Shown piece after piece: positions 7,931 to 17,439 of a stretch of 64,000 nucleotides of DNA (position 1 is the stretch's first letter; each line of letters begins with the position of its first letter). The stretch lies in contig NZ_JARVRH010000005.1 of assembly GCF_030209755.1 (NCBI RefSeq), positions 62,001 to 126,000 of the forward strand, given 5' to 3'. A program made the position numbers and the translations under genes. The notes below the pieces were generated by a model that saw only the letters and a list, made by a program, of their open reading frames with translations, was not told where the DNA came from and ran no database searches. The DNA is from Arthrobacter sp. efr-133-TYG-118. GTDB lineage: Bacteria > Actinomycetota > Actinomycetes > Actinomycetales > Micrococcaceae.

Positions 7931-9406
7931 TTAGTTGCCGGTCAGCTTCTCGCGCAGAGCGGCGAGGGCCTCGTCGGATGCCAGGGTGCCCGCGTTGGAC
8001 TCGGTGGCAGCCGGCTCGGAGGAGTAGCTGGTGGTGCCGGAGTCGCTCTCGCCGGAAGCGGCGGCAGCGGCGTCGTCAGCAGCGTGCTGGGAAACCTGCT
8101 TCTTGTGAGCTTCCCAACGTGCCTGGGCGTCAGCGTACTGCTGCTCCCAAGCGGCGCGCTGCGTCTCGTAGCCCTCGAGCCATTCGTTCGACTCGGGGTC
8201 GAAGCCCTCGGGGTACTTGTAGTTGCCCTCTTCGTCGTACTCAGCGGCCATGCCGTACAGAGCCGGATCGAACTCGGTGCTGTCGGCGTCAACGCCCTCG
8301 TTAGCCTGCTTGAGGGAGAGGGAGATGCGGCGGCGCTCGAGGTCGATGTCGATGACCTTGACGAAGAGCTCGTCGCCAACGGAGACGACCTGCTCAGCAA
8401 GCTCAACGTGGCGGACAGCCAGCTCGGAGATGTGAACGAGGCCTTCGATGCCGTCTTCGACGCGAACGAACGCACCGAACGGAACCAGCTTGGTGACCTT
8501 ACCCGGAACAACCTGGCCGAGGGCGTGGGTGCGGGCGAAGGTCTGCCACGGGTCTTCCTGCGTGGCCTTGAGGGACAGGGACACGCGCTCGCGGTCCAGA
8601 TCCACTTCGAGAACCTCGACAGTGACTTCCTGGCCAACCTCGACAACCTCGGACGGGTGGTCGATGTGCTTCCAGGACAGCTCGGAAACGTGAACCAGAC
8701 CGTCTACGCCGCCAAGGTCCACGAATGCACCGAAGTTGACGATGGAGGAAACGACGCCGGGACGAACCTGGCCCTTTTCCAGCTTGTTGAGGAACGTGGA
8801 GCGAACCTCGGACTGGGTCTGCTCGAGCCATGCACGGCGGGAAAGAACAACGTTGTTGCGGTTCTTGTCCAGCTCGATGATCTTGGCTTCGATCTGCTGA
8901 CCGATGTACGGAGCGAGGTCGCGGACGCGGCGCATCTCGACGAGGGATGCGGGCAGGAAGCCGCGCAGGCCGATGTCGAGGATAAGACCACCCTTGACAA
9001 CCTCGATGACGGTACCGGTGACGACACCGTCTTCTTCCTTGACCTTCTCGATGTCGCCCCAGGCACGCTCGTACTGAGCACGCTTCTTGGAGAGGATCAG
9101 TCGGCCTTCTTTGTCTTCCTTGGTGAGCACCAGGGCTTCGACCTGATCGCCAACGGAGACGACGTCCCCGGGGTCAACGTCGTGCTTGATGGAAAGCTCG
9201 CGGGAAGGGATGACACCTTCGGTCTTGTAACCGATGTCGAGCAGGACTTCGTCGCGGTCAACCTTGACGACGATACCTTCGACGAGGTCTCCGTCGTTGA
9301 AGTACTTGATGGTGGCGTCGACAGCTGCGAGGAAGTCCTCAGCGGTACCGATGTCGTTGATCGCGACTACGGGGGTACCGGGCTTCTCGGTGGAGGTGAT
9401 GGTCAT
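7931..9406 (-). CDS. rpsA: 30S ribosomal protein S1
   Basis: 491 residues, typical of actinobacterial S1, which binds mRNA at the 30S platform and helps initiation on structured leaders. Four S1/OB repeats are visible at about 33-105, 120-188, 205-276 and 291-364, for example VEGIVVKVDRDEVLLDIGYK in the first and VSSIVNFGAFVDLGGVDGLV in the third. This is fewer than the six of E. coli S1. An acidic, Ala/Ser-rich tail follows and ends in LASDEALAALREKLTGN. A consensus promoter lies about 140 bp upstream, leaving a long leader that could host autoregulation. Confidence 0.97.
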   Translation of the reverse strand: MTITSTEKPGTPVVAINDIGTAEDFLAAVDATIKYFNDGDLVEGIVVKVDRDEVLLDIGYKTEGVIPSRELSIKHDVDPGDVVSVGDQVEALVLTKEDKEGRLILSKKRAQYERAWGDIEKVKEEDGVVTGTVIEVVKGGLILDIGLRGFLPASLVEMRRVRDLAPYIGQQIEAKIIELDKNRNNVVLSRRAWLEQTQSEVRSTFLNKLEKGQVRPGVVSSIVNFGAFVDLGGVDGLVHVSELSWKHIDHPSEVVEVGQEVTVEVLEVDLDRERVSLSLKATQEDPWQTFARTHALGQVVPGKVTKLVPFGAFVRVEDGIEGLVHISELAVRHVELAEQVVSVGDELFVKVIDIDLERRRISLSLKQANEGVDADSTEFDPALYGMAAEYDEEGNYKYPEGFDPESNEWLEGYETQRAAWEQQYADAQARWEAHKKQVSQHAADDAAAAASGESDSGTTSYSSEPAATESNAGTLASDEALAALREKLTGN

Positions 9407-9547
9407 GTAGTAGGGGCTCCGTTGTGGATAGAGTATCGGTCAGGCAAACCGCCCGCTTTCCGTCGCCGGTCCGCGGGACACGGCAAAACGCCGGGTCATC
9501 CTGAATTGTGGATTGTAAATTTGCGCGCACGTAGTATGCGCCCGTTC

Positions 9548-9577
9548 ATTCTAGTCGTTCGCCGCAAGGAGGGTCAA
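9548..9577 (-). promoter_or_regulatory. rpsA promoter
   Basis: On the minus strand TTGACC (9577-9572) and TAGAAT (9553-9548) are separated by 18 bp, close to the sigma-70/HrdB consensus. The -35 overlaps the stop codon of the upstream deacetylase gene. Transcription should start near 9541, leaving a leader of about 135 nt. Confidence 0.7.
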
Positions 9578-10506
9578 AGCGGCAGCGCGTCACCGAGCCG
9601 CGCGAACGTCACGCCACGGTCCAGCAAGCCTGGAAGGGCTCGCGCATATCCCTCCGCGGTGCCGCCGGCAGGCTGGTTGAAATGCGAGATCACAATCTGG
9701 CCGGCGCCCTGTCCTGCAGCGATTTTGCCCACTTCGCCCGCGACTGTCGGGGCCGGGAAGGTCGCGCCGCCGTCGCCGTTCACCGTGAAGCTCACGGGGA
9801 CCAGTCCGAGGGCATTGGTGATCGCCGCCGCGACGTCGTCGTAGTAGGCAGTTCCCGCCCTGAAGAAGCGGGGGGCTTTGCCACAGAGCCGCTCCATGAC
9901 TTCCTGGTTGCCCATGATTTCGTCATACACTTCGCCCGCATTGGCGGTGCCCGGGATGCCGTACGCCGAGCGCCCATTGACCGATAGGGGCTGGTGCCGG
10001 AAGCCGTGGTTACCGAGCTCGAACAAAGGATCAGCCGCTAGATCGGCTGCCAGCCCGGGGTTGGCCTTGATCCAACGGCCATTGACGAACAAGGTGGCGG
10101 GAACGTGGAGCTTGCGCAGGGTCTTGAGCAAGCGTTGATCGCAGTCCGAGCCCTGGGGGCCACCGCAAGCGTCGAACGTCAAGACCGCATGCGTGGACGC
10201 GGTTTTCGAGACCACGCCAGGGACAGCAAGCCCCCATTCGGCGGGCTTGCGCCCGGAGAATTCGGCCACAACCTGGGACTTCGACGGCGGTGCCGGCCGC
10301 GTTTCGGGCACGACCGGATGCTGGCCCACCTCTTCCACGATCGGCGTTGAACCCGATGACGGGCGAGGCGCCGGCGCCGCTGACGGTTGTTGGGCGCAGG
10401 CGGCCAGTCCGGTCATCGCGAGTCCGGCGGCAGCCGCCAGCAACGACCTCCGGCCCGGCAGCCTTGGTCGGCCGAAGGAGTAGCCCCCCGGCTGGAATTC
10501 CCCCAT
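9574..10506 (-). CDS. Polysaccharide deacetylase lipoprotein
   Basis: 310 residues. The N-terminus has GRRSLLAAAAGLAMTGLAAC, combining a twin-arginine-like pair with a lipobox (LAAC), so it is probably an exported lipoprotein. The mature part is a NodB-type carbohydrate esterase 4 domain: LTFDACGG supplies the catalytic Asp in place of TFDDG, NHGFRH supplies the metal-binding histidines, FRAGTAYYDD matches motif 3, and ISHFNQP is the late motif. It likely acts on peptidoglycan or another cell-surface polysaccharide. The ATG follows an AGAGGA element. rpsA lies downstream but has its own promoter at the end of this gene. Confidence 0.85.
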   Translation of the reverse strand: MGEFQPGGYSFGRPRLPGRRSLLAAAAGLAMTGLAACAQQPSAAPAPRPSSGSTPIVEEVGQHPVVPETRPAPPSKSQVVAEFSGRKPAEWGLAVPGVVSKTASTHAVLTFDACGGPQGSDCDQRLLKTLRKLHVPATLFVNGRWIKANPGLAADLAADPLFELGNHGFRHQPLSVNGRSAYGIPGTANAGEVYDEIMGNQEVMERLCGKAPRFFRAGTAYYDDVAAAITNALGLVPVSFTVNGDGGATFPAPTVAGEVGKIAAGQGAGQIVISHFNQPAGGTAEGYARALPGLLDRGVTFARLGDALPL

Positions 10507-10546
10507 GGAATCCTCTTCTGTTGTAGATCCTGCGTGTGGGTTGTGC

Positions 10547-11851
10547 CTAGAAGTGCGTCAGGCAATGGGCTGGACGTTCGACGGCGAACATGTGCTGGGC
10601 AGCCAATGCTGCTCCCGGCGTGTGCTCGCGGATCCGGCCTGCCGAAGCCAAGATTACAGGACTAATGGCACCCAAATAGACAGACCCCAAATCCGTGACG
10701 TCCATGCTCAGGTCCGGGCTCCCGCCGTGCGCCTCCCTGACGGAGACGACGACGCCGTCGGACGTCAATTCCCACATACCGCCGGTAAAACCAAGCGTGT
10801 CCCGGATTTCCAGCACCAACCGCCCATCGGTGCCGTAGCGGCGGGCTGACAAAGCTGCAGGGACGTCAAGGACGCGCAACCACAACATGTCGCGATAGTC
10901 GGAAGACGTGACGCAGCGTCCGTCCTCGAGCGCCCACGCGAGGGGGTCTTCAACGGGAGCTTCAGGCCAGGAGACCTGTTCGACGAGATCGATGCTGCCC
11001 AGGAATTGCCACAGTTCCAGGTACGCGGAGTCCGTCGCGGCGACGAGGTCCACGATTTCCACCGTGTATGGCTTCGTGTCCCAGCCGGCGAACTTGTAGG
11101 ACACGTAGCCGTCAATGGCGGCGTCCGGTCCGTAGTGGAGCGCACATTTGATGGCCTTGTCTTCACTGCCGTCGCGCTTCATGGCCCCGGACACATGATG
11201 GCGGTAGGAGTCCTGCCGCACGATGGACCCCGGCGTCCGGTGGTGAACCCGTTCGAAAACCTCGGGCGCGAGGTCGAGAAGGACCCTTGGATCCGCGATT
11301 TCCACCCGGCCAACGGGCTCGTGCCGGACGCGGAATTTCGGACCGGTGTCCACCTTGATGCTCCGCTCGAAGGTTGCGACGCCAAATCCAAAGCGGCCGT
11401 AAATGGATGCCTCGGATGCCGTCAGCGCGGCCATGGCGAAGCCATCGTCCTTGGCATCGGCGAGATCCGCGGTCATCATCCCCCGCAGGATGCCCTGGCG
11501 TCGATGCGTTCCGCGGACCGTGACAGCGGTGATCTGGCGCGTCCGTAGTTCCTGGCCGAAGCCGATATTCAGCTTGTTCTCCAGCGTTCCAAAGGTCGCC
11601 ACCGGAAATCCCGGGTTGAGCGCATGCAACGGAGGTTCGTCGTTGACGTAAACGCCCGTCAGCTCACGGTTGTCCGCCTGGTACATCGCGAGAATCTTGT
11701 CGATGAGTTCATCGCTTCGTTGCTCGTCGTGGAATCCGAAGCCAACGGCCCGGATCCACTCACGTGCTTGTCCGTAGTCCGGGTTCTCCTTGTCGACGGA
11801 ACGAAAGCGCTTGACCTTGTATTTTTCGTTAGTTTCCTTGGGATCAGCCAC
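10547..11851 (-). CDS. Eis-like GNAT acetyltransferase
   Basis: 434 residues, the length of the Eis family (enhanced intracellular survival), which carries two GNAT-like folds and an SCP2-like C-terminal domain and acetylates multiple amines, including aminoglycosides, in mycobacteria. The acetyl-CoA loop is visible as VTVRGTHRRQGILRGMM near residue 108, followed by ASEASIYGRFGFG. The chain ends in LTHF; in Eis the free carboxylate of the terminal Phe is part of the active site, and that feature is kept. The GTG start lies 7 nt after a TAGGCT -10 element, so the message is probably leaderless. Confidence 0.85.
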   Translation of the reverse strand: MADPKETNEKYKVKRFRSVDKENPDYGQAREWIRAVGFGFHDEQRSDELIDKILAMYQADNRELTGVYVNDEPPLHALNPGFPVATFGTLENKLNIGFGQELRTRQITAVTVRGTHRRQGILRGMMTADLADAKDDGFAMAALTASEASIYGRFGFGVATFERSIKVDTGPKFRVRHEPVGRVEIADPRVLLDLAPEVFERVHHRTPGSIVRQDSYRHHVSGAMKRDGSEDKAIKCALHYGPDAAIDGYVSYKFAGWDTKPYTVEIVDLVAATDSAYLELWQFLGSIDLVEQVSWPEAPVEDPLAWALEDGRCVTSSDYRDMLWLRVLDVPAALSARRYGTDGRLVLEIRDTLGFTGGMWELTSDGVVVSVREAHGGSPDLSMDVTDLGSVYLGAISPVILASAGRIREHTPGAALAAQHMFAVERPAHCLTHF

Positions 11852-11858
11852 GCCCCCG

Positions 11859-11864
11859 AGCCTA
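11859..11864 (-). promoter_or_regulatory. -10 hexamer of a leaderless promoter (Eis-like gene)
   Basis: TAGGCT on the minus strand ends 7 nt before the GTG at 11851. It is identical in sequence and spacing to the polA promoter. Confidence 0.45.
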
Positions 11865-11874
11865 GCCAGACCGC

Positions 11875-11929
11875 ATGGGGCACGCCACCTTATCAGCGGC
11901 GTGCCCCATCCCGGCCCGCAACGCGGGCC
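11875..11929 (-). terminator. Double hairpin terminator of polA
   Basis: ATGGGGCACGCC pairs with GGCGTGCCCCAT (11875-11909), and GGCCCGC / GCGGGCC (11913-11929) lies next to it. Both are between the polA stop and the promoter of the Eis-like gene. Neither has a long U tract. Confidence 0.6.
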
Positions 11930-11939
11930 TGTGCGCCTG

Positions 11940-14768
11940 TTAGTGCCCGGCGTCGTACCAGCTGGAGCCGACTCCGAGCTGCACGTCCAGCGGCACCGAG
12001 AGCTCGGCTGCGGTCCCCATTTGTTCGGTCACGAGCTTTTCGACGGCTTCCCGTTCACCATGGGCAACCTCGAGTACGAGTTCGTCATGGACCTGCAGCA
12101 GCATCCGCGACTTCAGCCCCTGGCTGGTCAGCTCGGCCGAAACGCCGAGCATCGCCCGCTTCATGAGGTCCGCCGCCGAACCCTGGATCGGCGAGTTCAG
12201 TGCAATGCGCTCGGCGATCTCGCGGTGCTGGCGGTCCGTGCTGGTCAGGTCCGGAAGATAGCGGCGGCGGCCTTCGATCGTGGAAGTGTAGCCGTCGATC
12301 CGGGCCTGCTCCACCACGCCACGCAGATAGTCGCGCACGGCGCCGAAGCGGTCGAAGTAGTCCTTCATGAGGGTCCTGGCTTCGTCGACCGAGATTTCCA
12401 GCTGCTTGGACAGGCCGAAGGAAGTCAGGCCGTAGGCCAATCCATAGGACATGGCCTTGACCTTGGAGCGCATGGCACTCGTGACCTCTTCCGGCGCCAC
12501 GTTGAAGATGTGCGAGCCGACGTAGCGGTGCAGGTCCTCACCCTCCTTGTACGCCTGGATGAGCCCTTCGTCGCCGGACAGATGGGCCATGATACGCATT
12601 TCGATCTGCGAGTAGTCGGCCGACAGCAGGCATTCGTAGCCCTCACTGACGACGAAGATTCCGCGGACGCGACGACCTTCCTCACTGCGCACCGGGATGT
12701 TCTGCAGATTGGGATTGTTCGAGGAAATACGCCCTGTGGCGGCGACGTTCTGCGCGTACGTGGTGTGGATGCGGCCGTCCTCAGCCACTGATTTCTTGAG
12801 TGTCTCCAGCATTTGGGCCAGCTTGGAGGATTCCCGGTGGGCCATGAGCTGCACCAGGAACTCGTGGCCGGTCTTCTCCAGGAGGGCCTTCAGCGAGGCG
12901 GCGTCCGTTGTGTAGCCGGACTTGATCTTCTTGGTTTTGGGCAGGCCAAGCTCTTCGAAGAGGACGGTTTGCAGCTGCTTGGGCGAGCCGAGATTGACCT
13001 CGTGGCCAATTGCGGCAAATGCCTGGTCCTGCGCGTCGTCGATCACTTTCGCGAGGTCCGCGAGCTGTTCGTTCAGGCGGTCCGTGGAGATGGCGATGCC
13101 CGAGAGTTCCATCTGGGCCAGGACCCGCGCGACCGGCAGCTCCAACGTGGTCAGGAGCGCCTCAGCCTTGCGCTCGGCGAGCTCGCTTTCGAAGTGCTTG
13201 CTCAGTGCGTGTACGACGGCGGCCTGCTGGACGAGCGCGCCGGCCGCGGCATCATCCGGCCCATCACCAAGCTCGAGTTCCAGCTGGCCGGTTTGGGCCG
13301 CCGCGGCCGTGACAGTGATCCTCAAGTGGTGCTGGGCGAGCTCGGCGAGCTCGTAGCTGCGGCGGTCCGGCTGGATGAGGTAGCCCGAAATGGCAGTGTC
13401 GTCCACCACGCCTTCCAAGCCAAGTCCACGGTGGTCCAAGGCCTTCAAGGCGTCCTTGAACTCGTGCATGACCTTGGCCTCTTCGGGGTCCCGAAGCCAC
13501 TTGGCCAGGACGGCATCGGCCGCCGCGTCCAAGGACGACAGCTCGATGTAGGCAGCCCCGTTGGACCGCACGATGGCGAGGGCATCGGCGTCGTCGCCAA
13601 TCCGACCCGGGACCAACTGCACGGCGACGGCGGCTCGGCTCCCCGCCCCGGCGGCGAAGAACTCCTCCAAGGCGGCGGCGTCCTCCAGGATCTTGTAGTC
13701 GGGCGCGTCGATGGTTTCGGGAGGCGCGCCGGCGGTGTCATCGCCATAGAGTGCGAACAGCCGGGCGCGGAGGGTCCTGAACTCGAGGGTGTCGAAGAGT
13801 GCCTCGATCTCCTGGCGATTGGGACGCGGCTCCTCAAGTTCCGCGAGCGTCACAGGGAGCTCAAGGTCGCTTAGGAGCTGGTTGAGGCGGCGATTGCGTT
13901 TGACGGCATCGATGTTTTCCCGGAGGGCTCCACCGACTTTGCCGCCGATGGAATCCAGGTTCTCCAGGATCCCTTCGAGGCCGCCGTAAAGGTTGATCCA
14001 CTTGGCTGCGGTCTTCGGGCCGACGCCGGGAACGCCTGCAAGGTTGTCGGCGGACTCCCCTACCAGCGCGGCGAGATCGGAGTAGCGGGACGGGGGAACG
14101 AAGTACTTTTCTTCGATGGCTGCCGCGTCCATGCGGGGAATATTGGAAACGCCCTGTTTCGGGTACAGGACGAACACGTTGTCCGTGATGAGCTGGAAAG
14201 CGTCACGGTCCCCTGAGACCAGGAGGACTTCGTAGCCTGCGGCCTCGCCCCGTGCCGCGAGTGTGGCGAGGATGTCATCAGCCTCGTAGCCCGGCATCTT
14301 GATGGTCTTGATGCCCCACGCTTCCATGACTTGATCGATGAGATCGATCTGCCCGCGGAATTCCGACGGCGTCTCGTTGCGGCCAGCCTTGTATTCGCTG
14401 TACTCCGCCTTGCGGAACGTCGTGTCGTCCGAGACATCGAAGGCCACCGCTACGTGGGTGGGCTTCTGGTCCTTGATGAGGTTGATCAACATCGAGGTGA
14501 AGCCATGCACGGCGTTGGTGTGCTGGCCCGAGGACGTGGCGAAGTTCTCTGCCGGAAGAGCATAGAACGCCCGGAACGCCATCGAGTGACCATCGAGGAC
14601 CAAGAGCCTCGGCTGGCCACCTGCCGTCGTCCCCGCAATGGTTGTTGAAGGGTCTGGTGCCGTTGCGGTGGCAGTTGATGTTGCTGTTCCAGTTGATGTT
14701 GCTGTTCCAGTTGACACTGGCGTTGACGTTGCCGTTGGAACTGAGTCCGGTTTGGTTGTTTCGCTCAC
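11940..14768 (-). CDS. polA: DNA polymerase I
   Basis: 942 residues from GTG 14768. Fills gaps in repair and removes RNA primers. The 5' nuclease domain starts with LLVLDGHSMAFRAFYALP and contains GYEADDILATLA and the helix-hairpin-helix GVPGVGPKTAAKW. The central domain lacks a recognisable set of 3'-5' exonuclease acidic residues, as is usual in Actinobacteria. The polymerase domain shows ADYSQIEMRIMAHLSGD (motif A), the O-helix region around YGLAYGL, and LLQVHDELVLEV (motif C). Before the nuclease domain is a Thr/Ser/Ala-rich tail of about 40 residues encoded by small DNA repeats. ATG 14789 is an alternative start, but TAGGCT lies 7 nt before the GTG. Confidence 0.97.
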   Translation of the reverse strand: MSETTKPDSVPTATSTPVSTGTATSTGTATSTATATAPDPSTTIAGTTAGGQPRLLVLDGHSMAFRAFYALPAENFATSSGQHTNAVHGFTSMLINLIKDQKPTHVAVAFDVSDDTTFRKAEYSEYKAGRNETPSEFRGQIDLIDQVMEAWGIKTIKMPGYEADDILATLAARGEAAGYEVLLVSGDRDAFQLITDNVFVLYPKQGVSNIPRMDAAAIEEKYFVPPSRYSDLAALVGESADNLAGVPGVGPKTAAKWINLYGGLEGILENLDSIGGKVGGALRENIDAVKRNRRLNQLLSDLELPVTLAELEEPRPNRQEIEALFDTLEFRTLRARLFALYGDDTAGAPPETIDAPDYKILEDAAALEEFFAAGAGSRAAVAVQLVPGRIGDDADALAIVRSNGAAYIELSSLDAAADAVLAKWLRDPEEAKVMHEFKDALKALDHRGLGLEGVVDDTAISGYLIQPDRRSYELAELAQHHLRITVTAAAAQTGQLELELGDGPDDAAAGALVQQAAVVHALSKHFESELAERKAEALLTTLELPVARVLAQMELSGIAISTDRLNEQLADLAKVIDDAQDQAFAAIGHEVNLGSPKQLQTVLFEELGLPKTKKIKSGYTTDAASLKALLEKTGHEFLVQLMAHRESSKLAQMLETLKKSVAEDGRIHTTYAQNVAATGRISSNNPNLQNIPVRSEEGRRVRGIFVVSEGYECLLSADYSQIEMRIMAHLSGDEGLIQAYKEGEDLHRYVGSHIFNVAPEEVTSAMRSKVKAMSYGLAYGLTSFGLSKQLEISVDEARTLMKDYFDRFGAVRDYLRGVVEQARIDGYTSTIEGRRRYLPDLTSTDRQHREIAERIALNSPIQGSAADLMKRAMLGVSAELTSQGLKSRMLLQVHDELVLEVAHGEREAVEKLVTEQMGTAAELSVPLDVQLGVGSSWYDAGH
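14673..14708. repeat. Two perfect 18-bp tandem units in the polA 5' end
   Basis: AGTTGATGTTGCTGTTCC occurs twice head to tail, with a decayed third unit (AGTTGACACTGG) after it. On the coding strand it encodes the TGTATS-type part of the polA N-terminal tail. Confidence 0.8.
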
Positions 14769-14775
14769 AGGTGCC

Positions 14776-14785
14776 AGCCTAGTTG
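14776..14785. promoter_or_regulatory. Shared divergent promoter core for polA and the PaaI-like gene
   Basis: TAGGCT (14781 to 14776, minus strand) lies 7 nt before the polA GTG. TAGTTG (14780-14785, plus strand) lies just before the ATGATG of the thioesterase. The two overlap on a CTAG core, as in the coaE/yigZ-like pair. The plus-strand hexamer is the weaker of the two. Confidence 0.4.
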
Positions 14786-14790
14786 CCATG

Positions 14791-15255
14791 ATGGACAATT
14801 TCACGCCGGGCCCGTTCACTGACGAACTCAATGCGGCAGGAGTTCCGCAGGAGTTGCACAGTTGGCTTTCCCGCTATGGCGTGGGGTCGCTCGTGGCGAA
14901 AATGGGCATCAAGTTCCTTGAACTGGGCCCGGAACGGACTGTCGCCACCATGCCGGTGGAGGGTAATACCCAGGTTGCCGGCATCCTCCATGGCGGAGCC
15001 CATGTGGTCCTCGCCGAAACCTTGGGATCCTTCGCGGCGGCCCTGCATGCCGGAGCCGGACGCCACGTGGTGGGAATCGAGGTGGGCGCAACCCACCACC
15101 GCTCCATAGCGAGCGGCCTGGTCACGGGCACGTGCACAGCCATCCACTTGGGCGGCACGCTTGCCACCCACGAAATTGTCATGACCGACGATCACGGCCG
15201 ACGGCTGTCAACCGCCCGGATTACCAACATGATCCGGGAGAACAGGGCCCGCTGA
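14791..15255 (+). CDS. PaaI family hot-dog thioesterase
   Basis: 154 residues from the second of two adjacent ATG codons (14788 is the other option). Single hot-dog domain expected to hydrolyse acyl-CoA, by analogy with PaaI of phenylacetate catabolism and related aromatic-CoA thioesterases. The core helix reads ILHGGAHVVLAETLGSFAA, with the HGG and acidic residue used by this family. It is followed by GIEVGATHHRSIASGLVTG, in which HH..S replaces the more common NHLR pattern. The start is 20 bp from the divergent polA start. Its 3' end overlaps the convergent reductase gene by 48 bp. Confidence 0.85.
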   Translation: MDNFTPGPFTDELNAAGVPQELHSWLSRYGVGSLVAKMGIKFLELGPERTVATMPVEGNTQVAGILHGGAHVVLAETLGSFAAALHAGAGRHVVGIEVGATHHRSIASGLVTGTCTAIHLGGTLATHEIVMTDDHGRRLSTARITNMIRENRAR

Positions 15256-15804
15256 CCCGGCACGCGCGGGGAACCTGTAGCGCAGCTCGACTGCCGCGCC
15301 ACCAAGGGTGCGGGACGAGATCAACTCAAGCGGCGCCGTCGGGCTCTCGACAGGCAGCAATCGCTTACCGGAACCCAGGGCGACAGGGATGAGGGTGACA
15401 ATCATCTCGTCCAGCAGGCCGGCCTTGGCGAACTGGGCCACGAGATTTCCACCACCAACCAGCCAGACGTTCTTGTCACCGGCGTCGGCAATCAGGTCCG
15501 GCGCGAATTCCTCAACCTCGCCACGCACGAACGTGACGTCCGCACCGGGCGGCGCAGCGTATTCGCGGTGGGTGAAGATCCAGCATGGAACACCCGGATA
15601 GGGCCATTTGCCCGGTTCGTGTTCCATGAGCCAGCGATACGTCTGGCCGCCCATGACAATGCAGCCGATGCCCGCCATGAAGTCTTCGTAGCTTTCGGTG
15701 ACGCCCTCGGCCTCTTCGAACTGGAGCAGCCAGCCGAGATCGTCTTCTTTCGTGGCGATGAACCCGTCAAGCGAGGATGCCACGTAGTACTGGAAATCCG
15801 CCAT
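15208..15804 (-). CDS. Dihydrofolate reductase/RibD C-terminal family protein
   Basis: 198 residues with the DHFR-like fold of the RibD C-terminal domain: YVASSLDGFIA at the N-terminus, GCIVMGGQTYRWL, NVWLVGGGNLVAQFAKAGLLDE and a late IPVALGSGKRLLP. Members use NADPH; most free-standing ones are of unknown substrate. The C-terminal 20 or so residues (SAGPVLPDHVGNPGG region) are encoded inside the overlap with the convergent paaI-like gene and look unstructured. TAGGGT followed by 6 nt and ATG suggests a leaderless message. Confidence 0.8.
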   Translation of the reverse strand: MADFQYYVASSLDGFIATKEDDLGWLLQFEEAEGVTESYEDFMAGIGCIVMGGQTYRWLMEHEPGKWPYPGVPCWIFTHREYAAPPGADVTFVRGEVEEFAPDLIADAGDKNVWLVGGGNLVAQFAKAGLLDEMIVTLIPVALGSGKRLLPVESPTAPLELISSRTLGGAAVELRYRFPARAGSAGPVLPDHVGNPGG

Positions 15805-15810
15805 GCCCCC

Positions 15811-15816
15811 ACCCTA
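15811..15816 (-). promoter_or_regulatory. -10 hexamer of a leaderless promoter (DHFR-family gene)
   Basis: TAGGGT on the minus strand lies exactly 6 nt before ATG 15804. Confidence 0.45.
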
Positions 15817-15840
15817 CCCATGAGGCAGCGGCGTTCACAG

Positions 15841-16058
15841 CTACTTCGTGAAGTACGGAACGATCAGATAGATCCCGAAAAGCACGGCGATTCCGCAGGC
15901 CGCGAAACACAGGTAGGCAAGCGAGCGGACCATGACCGGTGACTTCTGCCGGGCGTCGCCCGCGATGGCAGTAAGACGGACACCGAGCGAATACAGCACG
16001 ACGAGGAGCAAGGCCGCGACAAGAGTTGCGCCGGCTACCTGAACCAGATCCAACCACT

Positions 16059-16062
<4 letters not shown>
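15841..16062 (-). CDS. Small two-helix membrane protein downstream of pit
   Basis: 73 residues with two predicted transmembrane segments (ATLVAALLLVVLYSLGV and LCFAACGIAVLFGIYLIVPY) joined by a basic cytoplasmic loop. Its ATG overlaps the pit stop by 4 bp, so it is translated with the phosphate transporter. No known domain was recognised. Small membrane proteins in this position are common beside actinobacterial pit genes, which suggests an accessory role, but this is inference. Confidence 0.75.
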
Positions 16063-17273
<1,211 letters not shown>

Positions 17274-17338
17274 CTTGTGCCCAATCTGCAGAGTCGACGA
17301 TGCGCAGTTCCACTTCCCCGGGCCTGCCTGACAAAACA

Positions 17339-17360
17339 GTTCAGCAATCGTTCATCTGAC
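17339..17360. promoter_or_regulatory. Candidate PHO box upstream of pit
   Basis: GTTCAGCAATC followed directly by GTTCATCTGAC: two 11-nt units each beginning GTTCA, the arrangement bound by actinobacterial PhoP/PhoR-type response regulators. It lies about 65-85 bp before the pit start. Confidence 0.4.
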
Positions 17361-17439
17361 TGTACTGGCGGATTTAACTATGGCGGGCGTGAAACCTTAA
17401 GAATCCTACGTGCCATTGCCGGCATGGCCAAACATCGAA

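Noticed and set aside
8084..9844. 586-codon plus-strand frame opposite rpsA
   Set aside because: Antisense shadow of a highly conserved ribosomal gene.
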